The notes below the pieces were generated by a model. The model had not been told where the DNA came from, did no database searches, and saw only the letters and a program-made list of their open reading frames with translations. The position numbers and the translations under genes were made by a program. Below, one piece after another: positions 18,336 to 28,570 of a DNA stretch of 64,000 bases. Origin of the DNA: Microbacterium imperiale (lineage in GTDB: Bacteria > Actinomycetota > Actinomycetes > Actinomycetales > Microbacteriaceae); the NCBI RefSeq assembly GCF_017876655.1, contig NZ_JAGIOK010000001.1, forward strand, positions 2,418,001 to 2,482,000, written 5' to 3'. The stretch's first letter is position 1. The number at the start of each line of letters is the position of its first letter.

Positions 18336-19550
18336 TCAGTCCTCCGGCAGGGTGTGTCCCTCGGGGACGGCGATGATCAGGCCGCCGGCCTCGACCCGGG
18401 TGCTGACGTGCGTCGCTTCGCCGAACTCGTCGCCGTCGAGCTGGACGGGGTGCGGGTCCTGCGGGGCGAGCTCGACGCCGGGTCCGCGGGAGTAGACGAC
18501 GGCGTTGTCCTTGGTGCGCAGCGACAGCATGCGCCGGCCGGCGCGGAACTTCCGCAGGAAGCTGTTGTCCCAGGCCACGCGCCGCCACACCAGCAGCCAG
18601 CCGAAGAACCCCTTCGGCTGCATGATCACGACGTCGAGCTCGCCGTCGGTGATCGATGCCTCGGGGATCAGCTCGAGTCCCGCTTGCAGCGAGCCGCAGT
18701 TGGCGAACAGCACGCTCTGCACGCGGGCGGCGTGCATGCGGTGACCCTCGAGCTGGTAGACGACGCGGAACGGCTTGGCCTTGACGAGCGAGCGCGTGGC
18801 CCCGTCGACGTAGGCGACCCAGCCGACGGACTTCTTCAGCTGCGGGTTGGTGTTGGCGATCATCGCGGCGTCGAGGCCCATGCCGCCCATGACGACGAAC
18901 GCGTGCTCCTCGATCTCGCCGTCGGTGCGGGTCAGGCGCGCGAAGCCGACGTCGATCGCCGTGCGGTCACCCGAGAAGGCGGCCTCGATCATCGCCTCGG
19001 GCTCGGTGAGCGGAAGGCCGAGGTTACGGGCGAGCAGGTTGCCGGTGCCGCTGGGGACGATCGCGAGGGGCACGCCGCTGCCGCTCATCTCTCCCGACAC
19101 GGCGCGCACGGTGCCGTCGCCGCCGGCGACGAGAACGACGTTCGCGCCCGCCTCGAGGGCCTGTCGGGTGACGTCGTCGCCGAGGTCGTCGACCGTCGTC
19201 TCGTAGAAGAGGGGTTCCTCCCAGCCGGCGGCCTCGGCGGCGCGCAGCACCTGGTCGCGCAGCTCGTCGCCGTCGACCTTCACGGGGTTGTAGACGAGCG
19301 CGGCCTTCGGGCTGGGCTTCTCGTCGCCCCCGGCCATCGGCTCGGTCTCGCCCTCCGGGCCGACGCGGCGGGCCTCGCCGGTCTCGCCGTCGGTGGTGTC
19401 GGGGGCGACATCCTCGGGCTCGCGGATGACGTCGTCGGGTGCGGCCGCCGCTACGGGGTCGGGCTTGTCCGAGGGGCGCTGGTCGCGGGTGTCGCCCGCG
19501 GGATCGTCGGAGCGCTCTCGCGGGGAGGTGTCGTCGGATTCGGTCGCCAT
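18336..19550 (-). CDS. Diacylglycerol/sphingosine kinase-like lipid kinase (DagK family)
   Basis: This 404-aa protein has an acidic, Pro/Asp-rich N-terminal tail of about 75 residues, then a DAGK catalytic domain (VAGGDGTVRAVSGEM, VPSGTGNLLARNLGLP). The C-terminal beta-sandwich includes SVLFANCG. It would phosphorylate a membrane lipid. The ATG lies 6 nt from a TAGGGT box on the same strand (19557-19562), a leaderless arrangement. It is divergent from serS. Confidence 0.88.
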   Translation of the reverse strand: MATESDDTSPRERSDDPAGDTRDQRPSDKPDPVAAAAPDDVIREPEDVAPDTTDGETGEARRVGPEGETEPMAGGDEKPSPKAALVYNPVKVDGDELRDQVLRAAEAAGWEEPLFYETTVDDLGDDVTRQALEAGANVVLVAGGDGTVRAVSGEMSGSGVPLAIVPSGTGNLLARNLGLPLTEPEAMIEAAFSGDRTAIDVGFARLTRTDGEIEEHAFVVMGGMGLDAAMIANTNPQLKKSVGWVAYVDGATRSLVKAKPFRVVYQLEGHRMHAARVQSVLFANCGSLQAGLELIPEASITDGELDVVIMQPKGFFGWLLVWRRVAWDNSFLRKFRAGRRMLSLRTKDNAVVYSRGPGVELAPQDPHPVQLDGDEFGEATHVSTRVEAGGLIIAVPEGHTLPED

Positions 19551-19556
19551 GGCTAC

Positions 19557-19562
19557 ACCCTA
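19557..19562 (-). promoter_or_regulatory. -10 box of leaderless lipid kinase gene
   Basis: TAGGGT on the minus strand ends 6 nt before the ATG at 19550. Confidence 0.45.
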
Positions 19563-19655
19563 GGGCCGTCGTCGTCGGGCGGCGGTGCCCCTTGCGCATC
19601 GCCGCGCGGCGGGTCGCTTCCCGTCGGGCACCGGCGGTCTCGCCCCTCGCGACCC

Positions 19656-19661
19656 TAGACT
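19656..19661 (+). promoter_or_regulatory. -10 box of leaderless serS
   Basis: TAGACT ends 6 nt before the GTG at 19668, with no ribosome site in between. Confidence 0.5.
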
Positions 19662-19667
19662 TGACGG

Positions 19668-20933
19668 GTGATCGACCTCGCCCTTCTCCGTGAACAGCCC
19701 GACCTGGTCCGACGCTCACAGGTGAAGCGCGGCGAGTCGGCCGACACCGTCGACGCCGCCCTCGCTGCCGACCGCGACCGCCGCGAGGCGCTCACCGCCT
19801 TCGAGCGGCTGCGCGCCGAGCAGAACGCGCACGGCAAGAAGGTCGCGCAGGCGCCGAAGGACGAGAAGGCCGCGCTCGTGGCGGAGGCCAAGCAGCTCAG
19901 CGAGCAGGTCAAGCAGGCTCAGCATGCCGTGACCGCCGCCGAGGAGGCCGCCGAGGCCGCACTCGCGCGCATCGAGAACATCGTCATCGACGACGTGCCC
20001 GCCGGTGGCGAGGCGGACTTCGTCACCCTCCGCACCCACGGCGAACCGCCGACGTTCGACTTCGAGCCGCTCGACCACCTCGCCCTCGGCGAGAAGCTCG
20101 GCGCGATCGACATGGAGCGCGGCACTAAGGTGTCGGGCAGCCGGTTCTACTTCCTCAGCGGCATCGGCGCGCGCCTCGAGATCGCGCTCATGATGCTCGG
20201 CCTCGACCGGGCGCTCGCCGCCGGGTTCACGCCGCTGATCCCGCCGACGCTCGTGCGCCCCGAGGTCATGCGCGGCACGGGCTTCCTCGGGCAGCACGCC
20301 GCCGAGGTGTACCACCTCGAAGAGGACGACGCGTACCTCGTCGGCACCAGCGAGGTTCCCCTCGCCGGCTACCACATGGACGAGATCCTCGACCTCGAGC
20401 GCGGCGCGAAGCGCTACGCCGGATGGTCGACGTGCTACCGCCGCGAGGCCGGGTCGTACGGCAAAGACACCCGCGGCATCATCCGGGTGCACCAGTTCAA
20501 CAAGCTCGAGATGTTCGTCTACACGACGCCCGGTGACGCCGAGGCCGAGCACCTGCGCCTCGTCGAGATGCAGGAGCGGATGCTGCAGGACCTCGGGCTG
20601 TCGTATCGCGTCATCGACGTCGCGGCCGGCGACCTCGGCTCGAGCGCGGCACGCAAGTACGACATCGAGGCCTGGGTGCCGACCCAGGGCGCCTACCGCG
20701 AGCTGACCTCCACCTCGAACTGCACGACGTACCAGGCCCGTCGCCTCGACATCCGTCACCGTCCGGACGGTGGCAAGACCGAGCCGGTCGCGACGCTGAA
20801 CGGAACGCTCGCCACGACGCGCTGGATCGTCGCTCTGCTCGAGACGCATCAGCGCGCGGACGGCTCGGTCGTCATCCCCGAGGCGTTGCGGCCCTACCTC
20901 GGCGGCCTCGAGATCGCGGAGCCGGTCGCATGA
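19668..20933 (+). CDS. serS: Serine--tRNA ligase
   Basis: This 421-aa class II synthetase charges tRNA-Ser with serine. Residues about 1-110 form the long coiled-coil tRNA-binding arm, rich in Ala, Glu, Lys and Gln. Motif 2 lies in [29 protein letters not shown] and motif 3 in [16 protein letters not shown]. The next gene overlaps by 4 nt, and tRNA-Ser(UGA) lies about 1 kb downstream. Confidence 0.97.
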   Translation: MIDLALLREQPDLVRRSQVKRGESADTVDAALAADRDRREALTAFERLRAEQNAHGKKVAQAPKDEKAALVAEAKQLSEQVKQAQHAVTAAEEAAEAALARIENIVIDDVPAGGEADFVTLRTHGEPPTFDFEPLDHLALGEKLGAIDMERGTKVSGSRFYFLSGIGARLEIALMMLGLDRALAAGFTPLIPPTLVRPEVMRGTGFLGQHAAEVYHLEEDDAYLVGTSEVPLAGYHMDEILDLERGAKRYAGWSTCYRREAGSYGKDTRGIIRVHQFNKLEMFVYTTPGDAEAEHLRLVEMQERMLQDLGLSYRVIDVAAGDLGSSAARKYDIEAWVPTQGAYRELTSTSNCTTYQARRLDIRHRPDGGKTEPVATLNGTLATTRWIVALLETHQRADGSVVIPEALRPYLGGLEIAEPVA

Positions 20934-21898
20934 CCGCGGGTGCGGACGGCGGCGCGACAGGCGCATCGGATGCCGTGACGGAACAGGCCCCCGACGCCCT
21001 GCCCGATGCCGGGGGCATCGAGGTCGTCGAGCAGGCGGATGCCGCCGAGATCGTCGAGGACGTCGCCGAGGGCATGCCGGCCGACGCGGGCGCGACGCGT
21101 CTGCTGATCGTGCTCGACATCGACGGCACCGTGCTGCTCGAGGACGAGACCCTCAGCCCCGGTGTGGTCGAGGCGGTCGCCGATGCGCACGCCGCGGGCC
21201 ACGAGGTCATGCTCGCGACGGGACGCTCCTGGGAGGGCACCCACGGCATCCTCGAGTCCCTGGCACTCGCGCCCGACTACGTCGTGTGCTCGAACGGCGC
21301 CGTCATCCTCAAGCGCACCGACGATGCGTTCGCCGACGCGCTCGCGTACGAGCGCTTCTACATCGAGACCTTCGATCCCACCGAGGTGCTGACGCTGCTG
21401 CGCGAGCACCTGCCCGACGCGCGATACATGGTCGAGCTGCCCGACGGCGGCCGGCTCTACACCGAAGAGCTGCACGACTGGAACCTTCACGACGCCGACA
21501 AGGTGCCCTTCGAGCAGCTGTCGGCGCAGGAGGTGTGCCGCGTCGTCGTCGTCTCGCCGGACGAGACCGACGCGGACTTCGTCGAGCTCGTCGAGCGGAT
21601 CGGGCTCAACGAAGTGTCGTACGCGGTGGGCTGGTCGGCCTGGCTCGACATCGCGCCCCAGGGCGTCGACAAGTCGACCGCGCTCGAGCGGGTGCGCAGC
21701 TGGCTGGGCATCGCTCCGGCCGATGTGCTCGTGATGGGCGACGGGCGCAACGACGTCGGCATGTTCCGCTGGGCGCGCGAGCACGGCGGGCGTGCCATCG
21801 CGATGGCGCAGGGTCCGGCCGAGGTGCTCGCCGAGGCATCCGAGACCACCGTGTCGGTGCAGGAGGGCGGCGTCGCCGCCATCCTCCGCGCGCTCTGA
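20930..21898 (+). CDS. HAD superfamily (Cof-type) hydrolase
   Basis: This 322-aa protein has an acidic 50-residue leader and then the HAD signature [15 protein letters not shown], with the nucleophile Asp. [21 protein letters not shown] and [17 protein letters not shown] follow, defining a Cof-type IIB sugar-phosphate or nucleotide phosphatase. The substrate is unknown. The ATG overlaps the serS stop by 4 nt, so it is co-translated with serS. Confidence 0.9.
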   Translation: MTAGADGGATGASDAVTEQAPDALPDAGGIEVVEQADAAEIVEDVAEGMPADAGATRLLIVLDIDGTVLLEDETLSPGVVEAVADAHAAGHEVMLATGRSWEGTHGILESLALAPDYVVCSNGAVILKRTDDAFADALAYERFYIETFDPTEVLTLLREHLPDARYMVELPDGGRLYTEELHDWNLHDADKVPFEQLSAQEVCRVVVVSPDETDADFVELVERIGLNEVSYAVGWSAWLDIAPQGVDKSTALERVRSWLGIAPADVLVMGDGRNDVGMFRWAREHGGRAIAMAQGPAEVLAEASETTVSVQEGGVAAILRAL

Positions 21899-21946
21899 CG
21901 CGCCGCCCCGGCAGCTAGGATCGAAGCTCAGCGGTTCACGCCGCTG

Positions 21947-22034
21947 GGAGGGTTGTCCGAGCGGCCGAAGGATCCAGTCTTGAAAACTGGTGGGCAGCAA
22001 TGTCCCGTGGGTTCGAATCCCACACCCTCCGCCA
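21947..22034 (+). tRNA. tRNA-Ser (anticodon UGA)
   Basis: The acceptor stem GGAGGGT (21947-21953) pairs with ACCCTCC ending at 22030, followed by discriminator G and an encoded CCA. The anticodon loop CTTGAAAA gives UGA. The long variable arm and GGTTCGAATCC T-loop are typical of tRNA-Ser. Confidence 0.97.
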
Positions 22035-22040
22035 GATCCG

Positions 22041-24449
22041 TCACAGCAGTCCCCGTGCGGCGAGTTCGGCGCGCAGGGCGGGCGCGATGTGCTCGGCGTA
22101 GGCGACCGTGAGGTGCGTGCGGTCGTAGCGGGTCGGGATGTCGCCGGCGAAGGCCGGGCACACGAGCTCCCAGCAGGTGAAGGGCAGCGAGCTGACGGCG
22201 TGGTTGCCCGAGGCGGCGGCGATGCGCTCGGCGGCGGCCTCCATCTGCCCCCACGTGCTCGAGACGGTGGAGGCGCACCCGTACGGTGAGCCCGCCGGCG
22301 AGTAGCAGCGGCCCAGGTCGGCCCCCTCGGGTGGGGGAGCGAGGTGGACGATGCGTCCGGGCAGGCCGTAGGTGTCGGCCTCGGCCTCCTGTGCCGTCAG
22401 CAGGGCATCCGCCGACAGGTCGGTGCCGTCGGGGGTGTGGCCCAGCGTGTACGCGTTCGACATCACGACCAGGGTCGGTGCGTCGGCGAGGATCATCGCC
22501 CGGACGTCCGCCTTGCGCTGCGGACACGCCGCCATGATGCCGGCGCCGTCGTTCTGGACGGCGACGTCGGTGAAGCGGCATCCGTACAGTCCGACGGTGG
22601 TGACGCGGATGCCGCCGGCACTGGCATCGGCGAGGGCGCGGAACGCCGGGGCGTAGGCCATGGCCGTGGAGTCTCCGACGAGGTAGATGTGCACGGGGGC
22701 GTCGGCGCTGCCCGCGCTGCATCCCGCGGCGGTGGGCGTGGCTTCGGGGGAGAAGCAGTCGCGCACCGGGTTGCTCGCGGACGAGCGGGTCATGACCTCG
22801 TCGAGGGTGGGATGCAGGTCGGGCCACTGGGTTGCGCTCGCCGCGAGCGCAAGCTCGTTCTGCAGCGCGGCGATCGGGTCGTCGTCGGAGCCGTCCACGG
22901 CGGGCGCTGCGTCGGGCGGGTTGAGGGCGACCGGGGGAGCGGTGAGGCTGCCGAACGACGTCTGCACGACGAGCACCGTCACGAGCGCCGCCATGCCCAG
23001 GGCCGAGGCGGCCAGGAGGGCGGGCGGGCCGAACCGAGCCCGCCAGGCCGACCACGGTGACGCGGCGTCTGCGGGGGTGGGCTCGGTGTCCGGGGAGGGT
23101 TCGGGCGGCGCCGGCGGCGGGGGAGCGATGCGGGGGGGCGCGTCGAGGGCCGGCGCAGCGGCATCCGTCGTCGTGGCCGACGCCTGTTGCGGGCGCGGCA
23201 TGCCGGGGTAGTACCGCGTTCCGGGCGTCCACCCGGCGGGGCGGCTGCTCAGCGCGGCGGATCGGGTCGGAGACGGTGTAGGTGTCGGTGCGGGCGCCGG
23301 CGCCGGTGACGCCGGAGCTGCGGGCGCCGGCGCAGCTGCGGGCGATGCCGCGGGTCGGCTCGTCCGTCCGAGTGGCAGGTGCCGGAACGGCTGCTCGACG
23401 AGGTGGTACGAGGCGACGGCGAGGATGCCGGTGATGCCGAGCACGAGCCAGGTCGCCACGTCGCCGGCGGGAAGCAGCACGGCCGCGAAGACGATCACCG
23501 GAAAGTGCCAGAGGTAGAGCGAGAACGACACATCGCCGACGGCGACGCTCACCGGGTTGGTCAACGGGAACAGGTGCCGGTGGCGCGGGTCGCCCGGAAC
23601 ACCGCCCGCGAGGACGAGGGCCGTCGCCGCGACGGGCCAGGCAGCCCACGGCGCCGGGAAGCCCGCGGCCTCGGGATCGATGACGGCCAGAGCGGAGATC
23701 AGGCCGGCGAGGCCGAGCCAGCTCATCGCCGCGCCGAGCCCGACCGGCAGACGGCGCAGCGCCGGCACCGCGACCGCGATGGCGGCGCCGGCGGCGAGCT
23801 CCCACGCTCGGGTGAACGTCGAGAAGTAGGCGGGCACCGGCGCGGCGTCGCTCTGCAGCATCGCCCAGCCGAACGAGCCCGCCAGCACGGTGATGGCCGC
23901 GGCCCCGACGACCACCGCCGTCCGTGCGGAACGCCGGGCAGTCGGGGGCATCACCGCGATGGCGATGAGCAGCAGCACCGGCCAAACCAGGTAGAACTGC
24001 TCCTCGACGGCCAGCGACCAGAAGTGCTGCAGCGGTGAGACCGCGTCGTCGGCGTGGAAGTAGTCGGTGCCGATCGCGGCGAAGTGCCAGTTCGCCGCGA
24101 ATCCCGCAGACCACAGGGCGTCGACGAGGGTCTGCTCGGCCCGGGCACGGGGGAACACGGCGAAGGCTGTCGCTGCGGTGATCACGAGCACGACGAGGGC
24201 AGCGGGCAGGATGCGGCGCGCCCGCCGACCGAAGAAGGCGCCGAGACCGATGCCGCCGGTCGTGCGGATCTCGCGCAGCAGCGCGCCCGTGATCAGAAAG
24301 CCCGAGACGACGAAGAACACGTCGACGCCGACGAAACCACCGCGGGGCCACCCGATCGCGTGCGCGCCGACGACCGCGAGGACGGCGAGGGCGCGCAGTC
24401 CCTGGATGTCGTGTCGCGGCAGCGGATGAGGCGAGGTTGAGGTGTTCAC
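22041..24449 (-). CDS. Acyltransferase-3 / SGNH fusion (OafA/YrhL-like O-acetyltransferase)
   Basis: This 802-aa membrane protein has about ten hydrophobic helices in its first half. They carry acyltransferase-3 marks: DIQGLRALAVLAVVGAHA, GVDVFFVVSGFLITG, and HFWSLAVEEQFYLVWP. A Pro/Ala/Thr-rich linker spans about residues 365-460, and a further transmembrane helix follows. The C-terminal SGNH esterase domain has YLVGDSTAMAYAPA and a closing DRTHLTVAYA Asp-x-x-His. It probably O-acetylates a cell-envelope glycan, passing acetyl from the membrane domain to the outer SGNH domain. Confidence 0.92.
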   Translation of the reverse strand: MNTSTSPHPLPRHDIQGLRALAVLAVVGAHAIGWPRGGFVGVDVFFVVSGFLITGALLREIRTTGGIGLGAFFGRRARRILPAALVVLVITAATAFAVFPRARAEQTLVDALWSAGFAANWHFAAIGTDYFHADDAVSPLQHFWSLAVEEQFYLVWPVLLLIAIAVMPPTARRSARTAVVVGAAAITVLAGSFGWAMLQSDAAPVPAYFSTFTRAWELAAGAAIAVAVPALRRLPVGLGAAMSWLGLAGLISALAVIDPEAAGFPAPWAAWPVAATALVLAGGVPGDPRHRHLFPLTNPVSVAVGDVSFSLYLWHFPVIVFAAVLLPAGDVATWLVLGITGILAVASYHLVEQPFRHLPLGRTSRPAASPAAAPAPAAPASPAPAPAPTPTPSPTRSAALSSRPAGWTPGTRYYPGMPRPQQASATTTDAAAPALDAPPRIAPPPPAPPEPSPDTEPTPADAASPWSAWRARFGPPALLAASALGMAALVTVLVVQTSFGSLTAPPVALNPPDAAPAVDGSDDDPIAALQNELALAASATQWPDLHPTLDEVMTRSSASNPVRDCFSPEATPTAAGCSAGSADAPVHIYLVGDSTAMAYAPAFRALADASAGGIRVTTVGLYGCRFTDVAVQNDGAGIMAACPQRKADVRAMILADAPTLVVMSNAYTLGHTPDGTDLSADALLTAQEAEADTYGLPGRIVHLAPPPEGADLGRCYSPAGSPYGCASTVSSTWGQMEAAAERIAAASGNHAVSSLPFTCWELVCPAFAGDIPTRYDRTHLTVAYAEHIAPALRAELAARGLL

Positions 24450-24577
24450 ATACCGATCCGGAAGGCCGTCCCCGAGTGTAGTGGGAGCGATCTCATCGCC
24501 GCGAGCCGCCCCGAGACCGTCGTCGCTGCGAACGCAACCCCCGTGCGCCCGCGCCGTCGACGCGTTTGGGTCGAGCC

Positions 24578-25303
24578 ATGAAGTCCCTCCATCCCGCGCC
24601 CGTCGCCGCCGTCATCGGTTCGGGCCTGCGCGCGATCTTCGGCGCGATGCTGCTCGTGCGACGTCCGCGACCGATCCATCCCCGCGGACGGATGCTGGCG
24701 GGCACGGTGCGCTGGGTCGGCGAGCGGCGTCGCACCGGCATCGACTGGATCGATTCGCCGCCGCCCTCGGGCGAGATGCCCGTGACCGCTCGCGTTTCAC
24801 GCTCGATCGGCCTGCCCGACGCCCTGCCCGACATCCTCGGTCTCGCTCTGCGCGTGCAGATCGACGGCGGCGCAGCAGGCGGTGCCGCGGACGGCACCGC
24901 CGACATCGAGTTCGCGTCGACGGGGCGGGCCTTCCCGCTGCGCTTCGCGCTGCTGCCGGTGCGGCGGGCCGAGCGCGCGCGGTACGGCATCCTGCTTCCG
25001 TATCGCGGCCGCCGCGGACCGGTGCTGCTGTCGGCGAAGACCCTCGACGGCAGCCCGACGGACGCCGCCTGGCGGCTGGTGCTCGCCGCGGCGACGCCGC
25101 TCGGCCGGTGGCAGCCCTTCGCGCTGGTCCGACTGCAGCCGCTGCCCGAGCAGACCCCGCAGCCGCGGTTCGACGCCGGAACCCGCGTGCTGCCGGGGGC
25201 CCGCATGTACCCGTGGGTGCGTGCTCTGCGCCAACCCTCGTACGACGTGGTGCAGCGCGAGTCGGCCGTCGCGTCGGCCACGACCCCGCCGCCTTCTCGG
25301 TGA
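24578..25303 (+). CDS. Conserved hypothetical protein
   Basis: This 241-aa, Arg- and Pro-rich soluble protein lies upstream of recQ. I do not recognise a catalytic motif. Repeating beta-strand-like segments such as RMLAGTVRWVGERRR, FPLRFALLPVRRAERARYGILLPYRG and GPVLLSAKTL suggest a barrel fold. A short N-terminal hydrophobic stretch (about residues 8-26) could anchor it. ATG 24578 is chosen; an in-frame TTG lies 12 nt upstream. The 128 bp before it form the divergent promoter region with the acyltransferase gene. Confidence 0.6.
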   Translation: MKSLHPAPVAAVIGSGLRAIFGAMLLVRRPRPIHPRGRMLAGTVRWVGERRRTGIDWIDSPPPSGEMPVTARVSRSIGLPDALPDILGLALRVQIDGGAAGGAADGTADIEFASTGRAFPLRFALLPVRRAERARYGILLPYRGRRGPVLLSAKTLDGSPTDAAWRLVLAAATPLGRWQPFALVRLQPLPEQTPQPRFDAGTRVLPGARMYPWVRALRQPSYDVVQRESAVASATTPPPSR

Positions 25304-25399
25304 CTGCGCTCCGCGTCCCGGTGCTCCTGCTCCCTTCCACAACGGCGACGCCGTCGCAAGCGGCATGCGCCGAGCGGCGGGGCGAGGTGGACTGAGACC

Positions 25400-27031
25400 G
25401 TGCAGCCAGATGACATCGCCCGCGTCGCCCGTGACGCCTTCGGCATCGAGGAACTCCGCCCCCAGCAGCTCGACGCGATCGAGGCGGCGATCGCCGGCCG
25501 CGACGTGCTCGTGGTGTGGGCGACCGGCGCCGGCAAGTCGGCGGTGTACCAGGTGACCGCGGCGATGCGCCCGGGGCTGACCGCGATCGTCTCGCCGCTC
25601 ATCGCCCTGCAGGAGGACCAGCTCGCCCGCATCGACGAGGCCCCCGACGCTCCCGAGGGTGTCGTGCTCAACTCGTCGCGCGGCGCGCGGGAGCAGCGCG
25701 AGGGCTGGGATGCGATCCGGTCGGGCGAGGCCTCGTACGTCCTGCTGGCGCCCGAGCAGCTGGCCAAGGATGACGTCGTCGAACAGCTCGTCGAGGTCGG
25801 CGTCTCGCTGCTGGTCATCGACGAAGCGCACTGCATCGCCGCGTGGGGTCACGACTTCCGACCCGACTACCTGCTGCTCGGCGAAGTGGCCGAACGGCTC
25901 GGGCGACCGCCCATCATGGCGCTGACGGCGACCGCCACGAGCCCCGTGCGCACCGAGATCATCGAGCGCCTCGGCATGAGCGACCCCGCGATCCTCGTCG
26001 GCGACGTCGACCGCCCGAACATCGAGCTGGGCGTCCGGCGCCACACGGACGAGGCCGAGAAGCGCGACGCCGTCATCGCGCAGGTCGCCGAGCTGCCGCA
26101 TCCGGGGCTGCTCTACACCGCGACCCGACGAGCGACCGAGCAGTACGCCGAGGCGCTCGCCGATCGCGGGCTGCGCGCCGTGGCCTACCACGCCGGGCTG
26201 CCGAGCAAGGACCGGACGCGCGTGCACGAGGCGTTCCACGACGGTGACGTCGACGTCGTGGTCGCGACCTCCGCCTTCGGGATGGGCATCGACAAGGCCG
26301 ACGTCCGGTTCGTCGTGCACGCCGACGTGCCCGACTCGATCGATGCGTACTACCAGGAGCTCGGGCGCGCCGGACGCGACGGCGAGCCCGCGACCGCGAC
26401 GCTGCACTACCGGCCCGAAGATCTGTCGCTGCGCCGGTTCTTCGCGGCATCCGCCCCGAAACGAGGCGAGCTGAAGCGCCTCGTGTCGGCGGTGACCGGC
26501 GGCACCCGCCGCCGCGCCGACCTCGCCGAGGCCGCCGATCTGTCGCCGCGCCGGGTCACCGCCCTGCTCACGGTGCTCGTCGACGCGGGAGCGATCCGGA
26601 CGGGCCGCACCGGGGTCGCGCTGCGGCGGGGGATGACCGTCGAGCGCGCCGTCGACGCGGCGCTGGAGCGAACGGAAGAGCGCGAGCGCATCGACCACTC
26701 GCGCATCGAGATGCTCCGCAACTACGCCGAGACCCGGCGGTGCCGCCGCGCGACGCTGCTCGGCTACTTCGGTCAGGACTACGTCGAGCCGTGCGGCAAC
26801 TGCGACACGTGCGCCGCGAGGGCCGGCGACGCCGGCGACGCGGATGAATCGGATGCCGCCGCCGCCGACTCCCCGTTCACCGTCGACGAGGTCGTGCGGC
26901 ACCAGGAGTGGGGAGAGGGCACCGTCATGGCGGTCGAGCCCGACCGCATCACCGTGTTCTTCGAGAGCCAGGGCTACAAGGTCCTGTCGACCGATCTCGT
27001 CGCCGAGCGGGGGCTGCTCGCCCCCGCCTGA
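25400..27031 (+). CDS. recQ: RecQ family ATP-dependent DNA helicase
   Basis: This 543-aa SF2 helicase unwinds DNA 3' to 5' in repair. Walker A is ATGAGKSAVYQ with the Lys at about 46, and the DEAH box VIDEAHCIAAWGHDFRPDY has its Asp at about 141. Motif VI lies in YYQELGRAGRDG. A zinc-binding region ends CRRATLLGYFGQDYVEPCGNCDTC. Instead of an HRDC domain the last 60 residues are a short domain containing HQEWGEGTVM, as in actinobacterial short RecQ proteins. The GTG start has a GAGGTGG site upstream. Confidence 0.94.
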   Translation: MQPDDIARVARDAFGIEELRPQQLDAIEAAIAGRDVLVVWATGAGKSAVYQVTAAMRPGLTAIVSPLIALQEDQLARIDEAPDAPEGVVLNSSRGAREQREGWDAIRSGEASYVLLAPEQLAKDDVVEQLVEVGVSLLVIDEAHCIAAWGHDFRPDYLLLGEVAERLGRPPIMALTATATSPVRTEIIERLGMSDPAILVGDVDRPNIELGVRRHTDEAEKRDAVIAQVAELPHPGLLYTATRRATEQYAEALADRGLRAVAYHAGLPSKDRTRVHEAFHDGDVDVVVATSAFGMGIDKADVRFVVHADVPDSIDAYYQELGRAGRDGEPATATLHYRPEDLSLRRFFAASAPKRGELKRLVSAVTGGTRRRADLAEAADLSPRRVTALLTVLVDAGAIRTGRTGVALRRGMTVERAVDAALERTEERERIDHSRIEMLRNYAETRRCRRATLLGYFGQDYVEPCGNCDTCAARAGDAGDADESDAAAADSPFTVDEVVRHQEWGEGTVMAVEPDRITVFFESQGYKVLSTDLVAERGLLAPA

Positions 27032-27075
27032 CCCGGACGCTGGCCGCGCTCACGGAGTTTCCAGCCATCCGTCCC

Positions 27076-27081
27076 TATGAT
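27076..27081 (+). promoter_or_regulatory. Candidate -10 box for the LCP gene
   Basis: TATGAT lies 90 bp before the LCP start, in the 139-bp gap after recQ. No convincing -35 is seen. Confidence 0.35.
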
Positions 27082-27170
27082 GAGTCGGTCACTGGGGAGT
27101 GCGCTGTCGGCGGCCGGTGGTCGTGGCGACATCCGCGTGCACTTCCCGCCGGCCCGTCGAGAGGACACCC

Positions 27171-28487
27171 GTGAGCGCACGTTCCGATGCGAAGGCTCCG
27201 CGCCGTCGTCGTCCTGTCGCGCGGCACGGAGAACTGCGCTCGCCGAATCCGCTCGTGCAGCTGCTCGCCATCCTCGGCGTCGCCGTGGCCGTCGTGGCCA
27301 TCAGCGGTGTCGCGGTCGGCGCCTTCGCGGTGTGGGATGCCGCGCGCTCGGTCTCAGACAACAGCGTCGCCCTCGAGGGCGATGACGCCGGGCAGCTCCC
27401 GCCCACCATCGGCGAGATCGAGGGCGGCGTGAACATGCTCGTCGTCGGCACCGACTCGTGCGAGGGTCAGGACCTCGAGCTCTTCCCCCGGTGCGGCATC
27501 GACGACGACGGGCTCGAGCGCAACGACGTGACGATGCTCGTGCACATCAGCGACGAGCCGCGGCGCGTCACCGTCGTGTCGTTCCCGCGCGACATGATCG
27601 TGCCGATCCCGTCCTGCCCGGACGGCGAGGGCGGACGTCACGCGGCGATGAGTGCGCAGATGATCAACGTCTCGTACGGCTACGGCGGCCTGCCGTGCAG
27701 CGTGCTCACGGTCGAAGAGCTCACGGGCATCGACATCCAGTTCGCCGCCGCCATCCGCTGGACGGGTGTGATCAACATGTCCGACGCCATCGGCGGAGTC
27801 GACGTCTGCATCTCGGAAGACATCAGCGACCGGCACACCGCGCTGAGCCTCACCGCCGGCAACCACACTCTCCAGGGTGCCGAGGCACTGCAGTTCCTGC
27901 GCATCCGCCACGGCATCGGCGACGGGTCCGACCTTGCGCGCATCTCGAACCAGCAGCAGTTCATGAGCTCGATGGTGCGCAAGCTGCAGTCGGATGCCGT
28001 CCTGGCCAACCCCCAGGCACTGTTCAGCATCGCCACCACCGCGGTGCAGCAGGTCAACAATCAGCAGCTGGTGCTCAGCGAGTCGCTGGCGAACCCGACG
28101 CGGATGGTGCAGATCGCGATGGCCGTCAAGGACGTGCCGTTCTCGGACATCAACTTCCTGCAGTACCCGACCTCCTACGCGTCGGACGGCCTGCGGGTGC
28201 TGCCCAACACGGCATCCGCCGACATGCTCTTCGAGGCGCTCGCCGAGAACCGGCCGATCCAGCTGACAGGAGACGCGAGCCAGGGCTACGGCGTCGAGGT
28301 CGTCGGCGAGGCCGAGCAGCCCGCCGCGCCCGCGCCGTCCGACACGGCCGCCCCCGCTCCCGAGGGCGAGGCGCCCGACCCCGCCGCGACGCAGCCGCCC
28401 GCGACGCCGTCGGAGGCCGTCGAGCTGCCGAGCGACATCGCCGGCTCGAGCGCCGCACAGGTCACCTGCACCGTCGCGGAGCGGTGA
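27171..28487 (+). CDS. LytR-CpsA-Psr (LCP) family protein
   Basis: This 438-aa protein has a basic N-terminus, one transmembrane helix (about residues 26-50), then an extracytoplasmic LCP domain: NMLVVGTDSC, RNDVTMLVHIS, VVSFPRDMIVPI, and LQFLRIRHGIGDGSDLARISNQQQF. LCP enzymes transfer wall teichoic acid, polysaccharide or arabinogalactan-like polymers from lipid carriers to peptidoglycan. Its C-terminus is an Ala/Pro-rich tail. GTG at 27171 follows a GAGAGGA site; upstream in-frame sequence is not protein-like. Confidence 0.92.
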   Translation: MSARSDAKAPRRRRPVARHGELRSPNPLVQLLAILGVAVAVVAISGVAVGAFAVWDAARSVSDNSVALEGDDAGQLPPTIGEIEGGVNMLVVGTDSCEGQDLELFPRCGIDDDGLERNDVTMLVHISDEPRRVTVVSFPRDMIVPIPSCPDGEGGRHAAMSAQMINVSYGYGGLPCSVLTVEELTGIDIQFAAAIRWTGVINMSDAIGGVDVCISEDISDRHTALSLTAGNHTLQGAEALQFLRIRHGIGDGSDLARISNQQQFMSSMVRKLQSDAVLANPQALFSIATTAVQQVNNQQLVLSESLANPTRMVQIAMAVKDVPFSDINFLQYPTSYASDGLRVLPNTASADMLFEALAENRPIQLTGDASQGYGVEVVGEAEQPAAPAPSDTAAPAPEGEAPDPAATQPPATPSEAVELPSDIAGSSAAQVTCTVAER

Positions 28488-28526
28488 GCGCGCGCCTCTC
28501 GATTGGGAGCCGACGGGCCAGCGGGT

Positions 28527-28532
28527 TATGAT
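28527..28532 (+). promoter_or_regulatory. -10 box for tRNA-Ser(GCU)
   Basis: TATGAT lies 38 nt before the mature tRNA 5' end in the LCP-tRNA spacer. Confidence 0.45.
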
Positions 28533-28570
28533 TGCCGGGTGCATCCGCGCCGTCTCGCGTCGGATGCCGT

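Noticed and set aside
21928..24351. Minus-strand frame of about 807 codons overlapping the acyltransferase gene in another frame
   Set aside because: It also crosses the tRNA-Ser gene and reads as Arg/Pro-rich low complexity; the 802-aa frame carries the acyltransferase and SGNH motifs.
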